From contig NZ_CP063785.1 of NCBI RefSeq assembly GCF_025860405.1, positions 248,001 to 312,000 of the forward strand: 64,000 bases of DNA, given 5' to 3'. This document shows, in pieces, positions 16,520-25,015 of this stretch. The notes beneath the pieces were generated by a model that saw only the letters and a list, made by a program, of their open reading frames with translations, searched no databases and was not told where the DNA came from. Both the position numbers and the translations under genes were made by a program. The DNA is from Tolypothrix sp. PCC 7712. Its GTDB lineage: Bacteria; Cyanobacteriota; Cyanobacteriia; Cyanobacteriales; Nostocaceae. Position 1 is the stretch's first letter; each line of letters opens with the position of its first letter.

Positions 16520-17807
16520 AATAACGAGTGGTAATTTCCGTTCTAATCAATATAGCTATTCAAGCAAATCAAATAACATCAGTATGTATCCAGTTGCCAG
16601 TTTTAGCTATTTTTTTGCTGACTCTATAGGTTGTGTGATAGCAGCAATCTCATTGAGTATGAAGAAAAATTTCCTACTATTCTTTCTGAGTTTGTCTAAA
16701 AAGTCTTAGTTGATACACTCAGCCTTTAGACATCCTCTTCACTCACCCTCAACAAGGAAGAGTTTGAGCTGGAAATTTACCCTCTTTTATAAGTTAGCCT
16801 GGAGGTGAGCCATAACCAAATATCTGCACTTGTATGCTAAATACTCTCTGGCGGATGCTGGTTTTCAACTGATTCATGTCCTATAGGTCTTTTGTACTGG
16901 ATGAAGAATTGACTGATTAAACGTTATTTTTTCATAGCAACCTCCCATGATGCTAGCTCAATTCATCATCAATTATGTATTACTAGCTATAGACAATAGA
17001 TGATTTAGCTTAGTGTACAAAAAGCCTATCCTTCAACCCATCCCTTTTTAGGGGGAATGGTTCAAGGGAAAAGGTAAAGGAGAAAAGTTCAAACATCATT
17101 AGTTATTTCCTCTATGTCCTTGTGCTGAATATTTATCTGACTACCTCCTATGACTTGGGATAGATATAGGCATAGAGAGCGTATCTGCTATAGTCCAATA
17201 TCCGAGAAAAAAGTGAAAATTACAATTCCCTGATGCGAGCGATCGCACTTTTAAGAATTGTACATTTGGCAATGCCTATCTTTTATTGTTGAAATTGGCA
17301 CAGATACCGGGAATTGAATTGCACAAAGACCAGAAGCTTCTACAGCACTTAGCACTTACAAGTCAGATATTCACGCCAAGTTTTGCCACAAACCTTGCCA
17401 TGAAAATTAGTCTTTCCTATGCCCTATACCCTTTTTCAAGTTAGAAATTGAACAGGGTTAAAATCAGATTGGTAATGCTTTTGTGAAGTAGGATTGTAAT
17501 TACTGCTACAGTTAAGTTAATAACAAAGCCTAGGAATGATAAATAATATCTTGTTCGGTTAAAGACTCATCATAAATACCAGAGGGGTCAAGCGGGCAGG
17601 TAATACTAATTCACGAAAATTCTAATCCAGATGATTTTTCGTAGGGGTTTAGCAATGCTAAACCCTCTACCTAAGTATGTGTATCATGATTAAAGCGATA
17701 CAAATTTGGTCAGAAAAGCATGAAGAATTGGATAATTCGGGGATGAGGGGCAATAGGGATTGGGTAATTGGTATTTATCCCCCTCATCTCCCTAATTACC
17801 TCAACAA
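16520..17807. other. 1.29-kb gene-free gap
   Basis: AT-rich sequence with no credible reading frame, tRNA or CRISPR. I see a hairpin at 17641-17670 (GTAGGGGTTTAGCA / TGCTAAACCCTCTAC), a HIP1 octamer near 17239, and STRR-free unique DNA elsewhere. The operon at 15229-16519 should have its promoter in the first few hundred bases. It is the longest unexplained gap in the window; a non-coding RNA or a decayed gene cannot be excluded. Confidence 0.5.
17641..17670. repeat. 30-bp hairpin in the gene-free gap
   Basis: GTAGGGGTTTAGCA is followed directly by TGCTAAACCC-TCTAC, giving a near-perfect stem with almost no loop. It is a short intergenic repeat type common in cyanobacteria. There is no T-run after it on either strand. 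Confidence 0.55.
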
Positions 17808-18263
17808 TTAACACGGCATCAACGCATCCACTCTTCCCAAAACTGCCATATCTTCTGCGTCTAATTCTATGCGTGTGCCGCTACGAATTAATTCGGAAAA
17901 GTCTTCATTTGGCACCATAATTGTTAACGTATACAAGCGAGAATTACCTGTATTTTTAATTAAATGAGTGCCTGTTGGCGGTACTAATAAACTATCACCA
18001 GTTTTAATTGCGACTTTCTTCCCATCGCAAATAGCTACCCCTTCTCCTTTAAGAACAAAAAACATTTCTACTGCCCATTGATGACGATTTGGAGGTGTAT
18101 GTCCACCGACATCAAAAATTTCAACACAACAAGTTAAGGAAGTATTGGCATTGGCTGTATCAAAAATAATTGCTAACCGATTAGAATCATTGGGACTAAT
18201 GCGGTAAACTTGGTAATCTTTGGGAGATTTAATGAGAGGAATTACACAACGAGTAGCGTGCAT
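17808..18263 (-). CDS. Cupin-domain protein
   Basis: 151 residues, one cupin barrel. The start ATG at 18263 follows AAGGAG at good spacing. The first metal motif is degenerate (GGHTPPNRHQWAVEMFFVLKGEG, with His and Glu in place) and the second is GDSLLVPPTGTHLIKNTG. The fold fits a small mononuclear metal cupin, perhaps an isomerase, dioxygenase or ligand sensor. It lies downstream of the isochorismatase-fold gene on the same strand, separated by 275 bp of repeats, and divergent from an amidohydrolase; together they look like a small catabolic unit. The substrate cannot be read from sequence. Confidence 0.82.
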   Translation of the reverse strand: MHATRCVIPLIKSPKDYQVYRISPNDSNRLAIIFDTANANTSLTCCVEIFDVGGHTPPNRHQWAVEMFFVLKGEGVAICDGKKVAIKTGDSLLVPPTGTHLIKNTGNSRLYTLTIMVPNEDFSELIRSGTRIELDAEDMAVLGRVDALMPC

Positions 18264-18280
18264 TTATGTATCTCCTTGGT

Positions 18281-18445
18281 TGGGGATTGGGGATTGGGGA
18301 TTGGGGAACTCGGGGCCCCCTCTGGGGATAAGGGGGATTGGGGATTGGGGAACTCGGGGCCCCCTCTGGGGATAAGGGGTATTGGGGATTGGGGATTGGG
18401 GAACTCGGGGCCCCCTCTGGGGATAAGGGGTAATGGGGACTGGGG
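18281..18445. repeat. GGGGATT heptamers with three GAACTCGGGGCCCCCTC units
   Basis: Three long units, each containing GGGGAACTCGGGGCCCCCTC and TGGGGATAAGGGG, are interspersed with GGGGATT heptamers. The same unit is found at 38960-39125 inside the cobyrinate synthase gene, at 44100-44140 and at 48058-48098. GGGGCCCC is self-complementary and the GGGGATT run is G-quadruplex-prone. Confidence 0.85.
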
Positions 18446-18538
18446 AAAAGGAACAAAGAATATAATAATGACTATTGACTCTTGTACAGATGCGATTAAT
18501 CGCGTCTCTGCAACTTTTGACTCAGCACTCAGCACTCA

Positions 18539-19318
18539 TTACTCAGCACTGTTTTCCAGGGCTGTTAAAATTGCTGGGGAATCTGTGACAAAACCAAAGC
18601 ATTGTTTGACGTTATATAGAGTTGCTAGCCAACAATAATCGGGGGATGTTGTGGCTGTACAATCTTTGACTAAAATGCAGTCATATCCTAGAAAATTCGC
18701 ATCACATAGGGTAGTCATGACACATTGATCGGCATTGACACCAGCGAAGAATAATGTAGTCTTTCCTAGGTTCCGCAAGATACTATCTAAGGGTGTGTCC
18801 CAAAATCCACTCATGCGGTATTTATCCACAAGAATATCTTCTGGTAACTGTTGCAGTTCTTCTACTACTGCGGCTGCCCAACTCCCAGCCATGAGGACTT
18901 TAGCACCGTTGGTAGGTAAGGGATGACCTAAGCCTACACCTTCGCCTGTGGGATTGTAGACGTGATGTAAACCAGCACTAATATTTAGTAGATCGGGGCG
19001 ATTTCCCCAATTCAGCCAAATCACTGGGACACCTGCAACGCGCAGTTGGGGAAGTAAATTTTGTAAAGGTGCAATTGGCTGGCGGGCTGGGGTAACATCT
19101 ACACCAATATGCGCTAACCAACCATCGGGGTGGCAAAAGTCATTTTGCATATCAATGATGATGATGGCAGCTTTTGCTAAATCCAGGCGCAGAGTTTTAG
19201 TTTCTGTTGATAAGATAGCGGGTTGTGGGGTCTTTTGCGGGCGTGTAATATCTGCGATCGCATGGTTGACTGTCCAAGCGTTTGGTGCAACTCCCAGGGA
19301 GTGAAAAGGCTGATTCAT
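18539..19318 (-). CDS. Isochorismatase-fold cysteine hydrolase
   Basis: 259 residues. The catalytic triad of the family is visible: Asp in IIIIDMQNDFCHPDGW (~57), Lys in ILVDKYRMSGFWDTPLD and Cys in FFAGVNADQCVMTTLCDA. Enzymes of this fold hydrolyse amide or ureido bonds (for example RutB-type ureidoacrylate hydrolases, nicotinamidase, biuret hydrolase). The gene is divergent from an amidohydrolase with only 83 bp between the starts, and is followed by a cupin gene. The set suggests stepwise breakdown of a nitrogen-containing ring or amide compound. The N-terminal ~40 residues ahead of the core are longer than usual. The substrate is unknown. Confidence 0.88.
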   Translation of the reverse strand: MNQPFHSLGVAPNAWTVNHAIADITRPQKTPQPAILSTETKTLRLDLAKAAIIIIDMQNDFCHPDGWLAHIGVDVTPARQPIAPLQNLLPQLRVAGVPVIWLNWGNRPDLLNISAGLHHVYNPTGEGVGLGHPLPTNGAKVLMAGSWAAAVVEELQQLPEDILVDKYRMSGFWDTPLDSILRNLGKTTLFFAGVNADQCVMTTLCDANFLGYDCILVKDCTATTSPDYCWLATLYNVKQCFGFVTDSPAILTALENSAE

Positions 19319-19401
19319 AAAATTGCAAAACCCAACACCATTTTCTATTTTGTAACCTGAAATTCACTTAGGCGTTCGATTACTTAATTAAGGTTAAAAT
19401 C

Positions 19402-20805
19402 ATGAAGTTTACTATCCAGAATGTTTTGACTGTCACAGATGATGCTTATGCAACTGTTGATGTCCAAATTGTGGACGGTAAAATAGCTGCTATTGGTTCT
19501 AATTTAGATGTTATTGGTACGGTAATTGATGGCACACATCAAATGTTGCTGCCTGGGTTTATTAACGCCCATACCCATTCTTCGGAAATGTGGCAACGTG
19601 GGGCGATTCGTCCCTTACCTTTAGAATTATGGCTGGCGGAACTGTATGAATTTTCGCAACTAAATTTAGAAAAGGTTTATCTCAGCGCTTTGGGAACGGC
19701 GGTAGAAACTTTACTTTCTGGTGGTACGAGTGTAGTAGATCATTTAGTATTAATTCCTGGGCAAGAATTTGAAACGATCGCAGCGGCGATTCGCGCTTAC
19801 ACAGAAGTGGGAATTCGGGCTTTTATCGCCCCGTTAATTCAAGATGAATCTTTGACAGCCGGGATACCATCGGGAGAAACCCAACAAAACCATGAACCTT
19901 ATTTTCGCTCTACTGCTGGGACTTTAGAAATTATCGCAGCAGTTGTACAGCAGTTTCATCGCCCAGATGAAGGGGTGAGTATTTTAGTTGCACCTACAGG
20001 GATTCAATTGTGTAGTGATGCTTTATTCACCGGATGCATTGAATTAAGCGATCGCTATAATCTGAGTCGTCACTCGCATTTGCTGGAAACCAGGGCGCAG
20101 GAAAAACTCGCCCAAGAGAAATATGGCTGTTCGGCTGTAGAACATTTGAAGCGGATTGGCTATTTAAGCGATCGCACTTCTTTGGCGCATTGTGTCTGGC
20201 TAAGTGAAGCTGATATTGATATCCTCGCAGAAACGCAATCTACAGTTGTTCACAATCCCCTCAGCAACTTGCGTTTAGGTAGCGGTATTGCCCCTATTTT
20301 GAAATATCAACAAGCAGGAGTTAATGTTACTTTTGGGTGTGATGGTGCCTCTAGTAATGATTCTCAAGATTTACTAGAAGCTATTAAAATTGGCTCTATT
20401 TTGCATAACGTTACAGACTTAGATTATCAACAATGGATTACACCCCGGCAAGCTGTCGAAATGGCATCTTTAGGCGGAGCTAAAGGAGTAAATTTTGCCG
20501 ATAAAATTGGCTCTTTAGAGGTGGGTAAACAAGCCGATTTAGTACTTTATGATCTTACCAATTTATCACTTTTACCTCGTACAGATCCTATAGGTTTATT
20601 AGTGTTAGGCAGACCCAGCAATGTAGTCCATAGTGTCTGGGTAAATGGTAAACAAATTGTTGCTGATGGCAGAGTTACCACTATAAATGTTGATGATTTA
20701 CGACAACAAATCTTCCATCAAAGCCAGTGGGATACTCAGCGTCAGTCGCAAACTGTAGCCCAACTTGCAGCACATTATCGTTCAGTTATGGGTTTGAAGC
20801 AATAA
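19402..20805 (+). CDS. Metal-dependent amidohydrolase (TRZ/ATZ or MTA/SAH deaminase type)
   Basis: 467 residues. It shows the hallmarks of the amidohydrolase superfamily: the first metal motif GFINAHTHSSEMW, the HLLETRAQ motif (His and Glu), a third His in SLAHCVWLSE, and the metal-binding Asp in FGCDGASSND, followed by the C-terminal beta sandwich (VGKQADLVLYDL and VWVNGKQIVADG). This subfamily deaminates or dechlorinates N-rich rings (S-adenosylhomocysteine, guanine derivatives, triazines). It is divergently transcribed from the isochorismatase-fold hydrolase, with 83 bp of shared promoter region. A joint role in nitrogen scavenging is inferred. Confidence 0.88.
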   Translation: MKFTIQNVLTVTDDAYATVDVQIVDGKIAAIGSNLDVIGTVIDGTHQMLLPGFINAHTHSSEMWQRGAIRPLPLELWLAELYEFSQLNLEKVYLSALGTAVETLLSGGTSVVDHLVLIPGQEFETIAAAIRAYTEVGIRAFIAPLIQDESLTAGIPSGETQQNHEPYFRSTAGTLEIIAAVVQQFHRPDEGVSILVAPTGIQLCSDALFTGCIELSDRYNLSRHSHLLETRAQEKLAQEKYGCSAVEHLKRIGYLSDRTSLAHCVWLSEADIDILAETQSTVVHNPLSNLRLGSGIAPILKYQQAGVNVTFGCDGASSNDSQDLLEAIKIGSILHNVTDLDYQQWITPRQAVEMASLGGAKGVNFADKIGSLEVGKQADLVLYDLTNLSLLPRTDPIGLLVLGRPSNVVHSVWVNGKQIVADGRVTTINVDDLRQQIFHQSQWDTQRQSQTVAQLAAHYRSVMGLKQ

Positions 20806-20873
20806 TTATGAATTCGTAATTCGTAATTCGTAATTACTATAAGACTCATATTTGATTTTTGAAGTTCACGTAG

Positions 20874-21001
20874 TGGCACGACAAGGCTAAAATGTGGCAA
20901 TATAATTTTCTTGTGGGGTGGACATCTTGTCCGCCCAGGACGGGCAAGATGCCCATCCCACAAGAGTTTGAATAATGCACCATTTTAGTCTAGACACGCC
21001 A
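20874..21001. repeat. 127-bp palindromic MITE-like element, copy 3
   Basis: Starts TGGCACGACAAGGCTAAAAT and ends ATTTTAGTCTAGACACGCCA, with the central hairpin CTTGTGGGGTGGACATCTTG / CAAGATGCCCATCCCACAAG. Same orientation as 10850-10976, opposite to 1029-1155. Confidence 0.75.
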
Positions 21002-21124
21002 GTAGGATGCGTTAGCGCTAGCGTAACGCATCAGCGCCAAATCTTTTTGTGCTTTAGAGATTCTGCTTTCTGCATCAACACCAGCCAATTTTTACCTCAT
21101 CCAAATGAAACCTACTGTAAATAA

Positions 21125-21157
21125 AAAGCTGCAAGATTTAAATAACCTTGCAGCTTT
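21125..21157 (-). terminator. Probable rho-independent terminator of bolA-grxD
   Basis: An 11-bp perfect stem, AAAGCTGCAAG / CTTGCAGCTTT, with an 11-base loop. Read on the minus strand it ends in a T-run (CTTTTTATTT), so it fits termination of the glutaredoxin transcript. A second perfect stem (AATAATCTCTG / CAGAGATTATT, 21186-21216) lies closer to the stop but lacks a T-run. Confidence 0.7.
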
Positions 21158-21226
21158 CTTATATTAATGAAATCAGATAATACACAATAATCTCTGGCAG
21201 TAAAGCAGAGATTATTTAGATGCCAT

Positions 21227-21550
21227 TTAGGAAGCTAATGCAACTTCCACTAATTGCTGTAATTCACCTTTTTGGTACAGTTCAATTAAAATATCTGAAC
21301 CGCCAATAAATTCACCATCAATAAAAACTTGGGGAATGGTTGGCCAGTTAGAATATTCTTTAATTCCTTGACGAATTTCGGCATCTGAAAGCACGTCATA
21401 AGTCTCGAAAGGTACACCCAAAGTATTAAGAATCTGCACAACGTTGTTAGAAAAACCACATTGGGGCATTAACTTATTTCCCTTCATGAAAACAAAAATT
21501 TTGTTTTCTTTAATCAGGTTATCAATTTTCTCTTGAGTTTCTGGTGACAT
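21227..21550 (-). CDS. grxD: Monothiol glutaredoxin (CGFS type)
   Basis: 107 residues, the usual length for a single-domain monothiol glutaredoxin. The active site is MPQCGFSNN with Cys31; KGNKLMPQ, the TIPQVFIDG segment (with cis-Pro) and GGSDILIELY bind glutathione and the [2Fe-2S] cluster. These proteins carry and sense Fe-S clusters together with BolA, and the bolA gene lies directly upstream on the same strand (59 bp apart). The pair is very likely one operon acting in iron homeostasis and Fe-S trafficking in the cytosol. Confidence 0.95.
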   Translation of the reverse strand: MSPETQEKIDNLIKENKIFVFMKGNKLMPQCGFSNNVVQILNTLGVPFETYDVLSDAEIRQGIKEYSNWPTIPQVFIDGEFIGGSDILIELYQKGELQQLVEVALAS

Positions 21551-21609
21551 GGTTTTGATGTTTCCTACTTTTGCTTATAGTCGAGAATCAACAGTCAGTA
21601 TCTAAACTG

Positions 21610-21867
21610 CTAAGAAGCGGCTGTTGTCTGCCAAGCTTCAGGAGTATAAGTTTTTAATGCTAGGGCGTGAATTGCTTCAGTTGACATAGCTTGCCGCAAA
21701 GCACCGTAAACTAACTGGTGTTGTTGTACCAGTCTCTTACCTGCAAACTGCGATGAAACTACTGTTACCTGATAATGGTCACCACCACCAGTCAAATCTT
21801 GCACTTGAATCTGAGCATCTGGCAGTTCCGCTTTGATCATTTCCTCAACCTGCTGCGGACTAATCAT
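21610..21867 (-). CDS. BolA family protein
   Basis: 85 residues from the ATG at 21867, which has AGGA six to nine bases upstream; the longer frame to 21972 adds a non-conserved N-terminus and is rejected. Features: [32 protein letters not shown], and the signature [20 protein letters not shown] with the conserved His. BolA proteins bind monothiol glutaredoxin through a shared Fe-S cluster; grxD follows directly. Annotated BolA or transcriptional regulator in relatives, but a direct regulatory role is not shown here. Confidence 0.93.
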   Translation of the reverse strand: MISPQQVEEMIKAELPDAQIQVQDLTGGGDHYQVTVVSSQFAGKRLVQQHQLVYGALRQAMSTEAIHALALKTYTPEAWQTTAAS

Positions 21868-22074
21868 CGCAATTCCTGAAAAAACTTCTTTTCTATTATT
21901 AACAGATAGAGAGCGATCGCCTTTACCAGTTGCAAGTTTTGGCAGGTTTACGGCTGAATTCGCTCTAGGCAAGGGTTTTTGACAATACCTTAAGGGCTGG
22001 CAGTTAATTCTATCCTACCATTAGGTTATTGAGAAGCTACTATTGTCACAAAAGAGAAAATTGCTAAATTTTGA

Positions 22075-22674
22075 TTATTTTTGAGAAGATGACGAACTTC
22101 CACCTTGGCGGGGATAGGGAGTATCGACAAAACCTAACTCAAATAACTGTTGGTAGGCTTTCTTGCCTAAATCTCTGGTGGGGTTTTGACTTTTGATAAT
22201 TTGAATGAGCAATGGTACGGCTAATTCTGACTGATTTTGTGCCCGATGTACTAACGCTAGTCTATAGGTGGCTTCATCTCGCTTCTGGGCGCTCTCTAGG
22301 GCTTTTTTGCGCTGAGAATCAGAAACTCTGGTGTCAATTCCCGAAAAACTAGAGTTGAGATCTTGGTAAAAATTAGATAGCTGGTTAAAAACCTGACGTG
22401 CTTCTTGGAGTTTCTTCGCAGCTACGTCATATTTTTGGGAATCAACAGCGGCTTGTGCTTCGCTCATCAAACGCTCACCGCTTTCAATGCTCAACAGGGT
22501 ATTATTTGGCGCTACAGGACGTAGGTTATTGGGATTGTTAGGATCAATTGGTTGTGCTTGGTTATTGCTTGGTAAATTAATTACCTGAGCATTCACTGGT
22601 GCTAGCAGACAGAGGGCTGCTATGAGTGATAAAGAACTGAAGCGCATCCAGGGAACAGCAGCGGCTAGGTTCAT
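22075..22674 (-). CDS. Secreted protein with signal peptide, function unknown
   Basis: 199 residues if started at the ATG at 22674; a second ATG at 22647 also precedes the signal peptide. The frame runs up to 22803 but that part is not signal-like. The signal core is SLSLIAALCLLAPVNAQ. The mature protein has a short Pro/Asn-rich segment (~30-60) and a helical region (IESGERLMSEAQAAVDSQKY, KKLQEARQVFNQLSNFYQDL, ATYRLALVHRAQNQSELAVP) that looks TPR-like, ending in a Ser-rich tail. I do not recognise a named family. Divergent from the subtilase gene. Confidence 0.7.
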   Translation of the reverse strand: MNLAAAVPWMRFSSLSLIAALCLLAPVNAQVINLPSNNQAQPIDPNNPNNLRPVAPNNTLLSIESGERLMSEAQAAVDSQKYDVAAKKLQEARQVFNQLSNFYQDLNSSFSGIDTRVSDSQRKKALESAQKRDEATYRLALVHRAQNQSELAVPLLIQIIKSQNPTRDLGKKAYQQLFELGFVDTPYPRQGGSSSSSQK

Positions 22675-22846
22675 GGGATCAAATCGTGCGACAAAGTATA
22701 TAAAAAGTAACGGAAACTTCGGGTATCTTAACTCTGTTTTTGTCTTTGACCAAGCAAAGTAACATACTAAGTTTCTTTGTTTTAGACTGAAAAACAGCTT
22801 CATTGTGTTCCTTCAGCCCATAATCATAGTATCTAAAATTGCTCCT

Positions 22847-24949
22847 ATGAATGATCCCAACAATTTAACAAATTCTGGCAACACAGGTGTACCAGCCAGC
22901 AATCTGGGTATGGTATTACAACGCGGTGGTGAAGAATTAATTTTAGAAAAGGTTTTGGATCGTTTCAGTGTCCGTCTTTCTACCAATATTCCTCGTGAAC
23001 AATTATCTCAATTTAGTTGGGGAACTTGGCACCGGAGTATTCCTCAAGCCAGGCTAGAAGTTTTTACGGTAGCACCTAACCAGTTAGATACGGCAATGTC
23101 TCAAGCACGTGCTGACCAAAATGTGGCTTTTGCCAGCCATATTTACAAACTCAAAGATAATCCTGGGACTTTTGTTTATCTCAATGACCAAATTACAATT
23201 CAATTTGCCGATGGAGTTGATGCAGCTAAAATCAATGCTCTCGCTACTGCCTTTAACTTAGTGCAAGATAAACCAGTCCTGGGTTTACCTAACACTTTTG
23301 TCTTTCTTGTCAGCAAACAAGCCCAAGAAAATCCCATTAAAATTGCTAATCAATTGCAAGGAATCAAAGAAGTATTAGTAGCTGAACCAAATATTTTAGT
23401 ACGCCAAGAAACTCATTACAAACCCCGCGATCCGCTTTATCCCAAGCAATGGTATCTCAACCACAATGGCAGCAACCAATTAGCCGCGGGTTCTCATATT
23501 TCTGTGGAATCGGCTTGGGATATTACTCGCGGTGTGCGTTCTGTAGTGGTGGCGGTGGTTGATGATTCTTTTGACTTGAACCATCCCGATTTCCAAGGTA
23601 GCGGTAAAATTGTTGCCCCCAGAGACTTGAAAGAAAATGACTTTTTACCTTTACCAGATGTAGAGGAAACTAGCCACGGTACAGCTTGTGCAGGTTTGGC
23701 TGTAGCTGAAGAGAATGGTAAAGGCATTGTCGGAGTTGCCCCCGGTTGTGCTTTAATGCCCATTCGCACCACTGGTTTTTTAGATGATGAATCGATTGAA
23801 GATATTTTCAATTGGGCAATTGAAAAGGGCGCTAGTGTGATTTCTTGCAGTTGGGGAGCATCGGCTGTTTATTTCCCCTTATCTTTGCGCCAAAGTGCAG
23901 CTATTACCCGTGCCGCTACCAAAGGACGCAATGGTAAAGGTTGCGTGATTTTGTTTGCAGCTGGTAACGCCAACCGCCCGATTAGCGGTACTGTGTTTGA
24001 GCGCAATTGGCCAAAAAATTTACTGTCAGGTGATACAGATTGGCTCAGTGGTTTTGCGGTACATGCCGATGTGCTAGCTATCTCAGCAGCTAACAGTTTG
24101 GCTAAGAAATCTGCCTATAGCAATTGGGGTGAAAACATTGCCGTATGTGCCCCAAGTAACAACGCTCCTCCTGGGATGTGGTTTCAGGATCAAGGGTTTA
24201 TGGAAACACAACCTGCGATCGCCACTACACTATCAGGATTAGGAATGCTAACTACCGATCAATTAGGTGCGGCTGGTTATGATGCTGGGGATTTTACCAG
24301 CAACTTTGGTGGTACTTCTGCCGCAACTCCTGTGGTTGCAGGTGTAGCAGCCCTAATTCTCTCCGCAAATCCCGATTTAACTGCTAAACAAGTTAGGCGG
24401 ATCTTGCAAGAAAGTGCTGATAAAATTGTGGACAGCAACCCCGATCCGCAATTGGGTTTCAAGGAAGGAACCTATGATAGTAACGGTCATTCCCAATGGT
24501 TCGGCTATGGTAAAGTCAACGCCGCTAAAGCAGTACAAGCTGCACAGCAAATGCGTGCAGGTACATCAACTGCTACTAAGCAAGTCAAGGGCAGAAATGA
24601 TAGTAAATTAGGAATTCCAGATAACAATAAACAGGGAATCAAAAGTGCGATCGCCATCTCTGAGGCGAACCTGGTTCAAGATATTCAAATATCAGTTAAT
24701 ATTACCCACGATTTCTTAGGAGATTTAGAAATCTATGTAATTGCTCCCAATAAGGAGCCAGTCTTATTACAAAACCGCACCCTAGGTCGCCGTACCAACT
24801 TACAAGCAACTTATACAGTGCGATCGCATCCAGCCCTCAAACAGCTACTATCAATATCAGCTAAAGGTAACTGGCAATTGCAAATTATTGATTATGTACC
24901 CCAAGATATCGGTCAGCTTAATAGTTGGGAATTAATTTTAAGTGTTTAG
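22847..24949 (+). CDS. Subtilisin-like serine protease (S8) with P/homoB domain
   Basis: 700 residues from the ATG at 22847; an upstream in-frame ATA/TTG region to 22805 has no start signal. Residues ~1-170 are a prodomain-like region. The catalytic triad is intact: Asp in VAVVDDSFDLNHPDF, His in SHGTACAGLAV, Ser in GGTSAATPVVAG, with oxyanion Asn in ILFAAGNA. The C-terminal ~115 residues (SEANLVQDIQISVNITHDF to SWELILSV) form a proprotein-convertase P domain. No signal peptide is visible, so it may act inside the cell or leave by a non-classical route. Such kexin-like proteases occur in heterocystous cyanobacteria (calcium-dependent PrcA is one example); I cannot assign it to that protein. 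Confidence 0.92.
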   Translation: MNDPNNLTNSGNTGVPASNLGMVLQRGGEELILEKVLDRFSVRLSTNIPREQLSQFSWGTWHRSIPQARLEVFTVAPNQLDTAMSQARADQNVAFASHIYKLKDNPGTFVYLNDQITIQFADGVDAAKINALATAFNLVQDKPVLGLPNTFVFLVSKQAQENPIKIANQLQGIKEVLVAEPNILVRQETHYKPRDPLYPKQWYLNHNGSNQLAAGSHISVESAWDITRGVRSVVVAVVDDSFDLNHPDFQGSGKIVAPRDLKENDFLPLPDVEETSHGTACAGLAVAEENGKGIVGVAPGCALMPIRTTGFLDDESIEDIFNWAIEKGASVISCSWGASAVYFPLSLRQSAAITRAATKGRNGKGCVILFAAGNANRPISGTVFERNWPKNLLSGDTDWLSGFAVHADVLAISAANSLAKKSAYSNWGENIAVCAPSNNAPPGMWFQDQGFMETQPAIATTLSGLGMLTTDQLGAAGYDAGDFTSNFGGTSAATPVVAGVAALILSANPDLTAKQVRRILQESADKIVDSNPDPQLGFKEGTYDSNGHSQWFGYGKVNAAKAVQAAQQMRAGTSTATKQVKGRNDSKLGIPDNNKQGIKSAIAISEANLVQDIQISVNITHDFLGDLEIYVIAPNKEPVLLQNRTLGRRTNLQATYTVRSHPALKQLLSISAKGNWQLQIIDYVPQDIGQLNSWELILSV

Positions 24950-25015
24950 GGCATGGGGCATGGGGCATGGGGCATTGGAAATAATAAGTTGTGTATGAGG
25001 TATTAGCTATTAAAT

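Larger units (their letters stand above)
20806..21226. other. Gap with 127-bp element and terminator hairpins
   Basis: Contains AATTCGT tandem units at 20810-20835, copy 3 of the 127-bp element, a short GTAGGATGCGTTAGCG palindrome at 21002-21031, and two perfect hairpins at 21125-21157 and 21186-21216. No gene is seen. Confidence 0.6.

Noticed and set aside
16485..16709. 74-codon plus-strand frame overlapping the zinc-ribbon start
   Set aside because: Overlaps the promoter and start of a better-supported gene, hydrophobic but without RBS or family resemblance.
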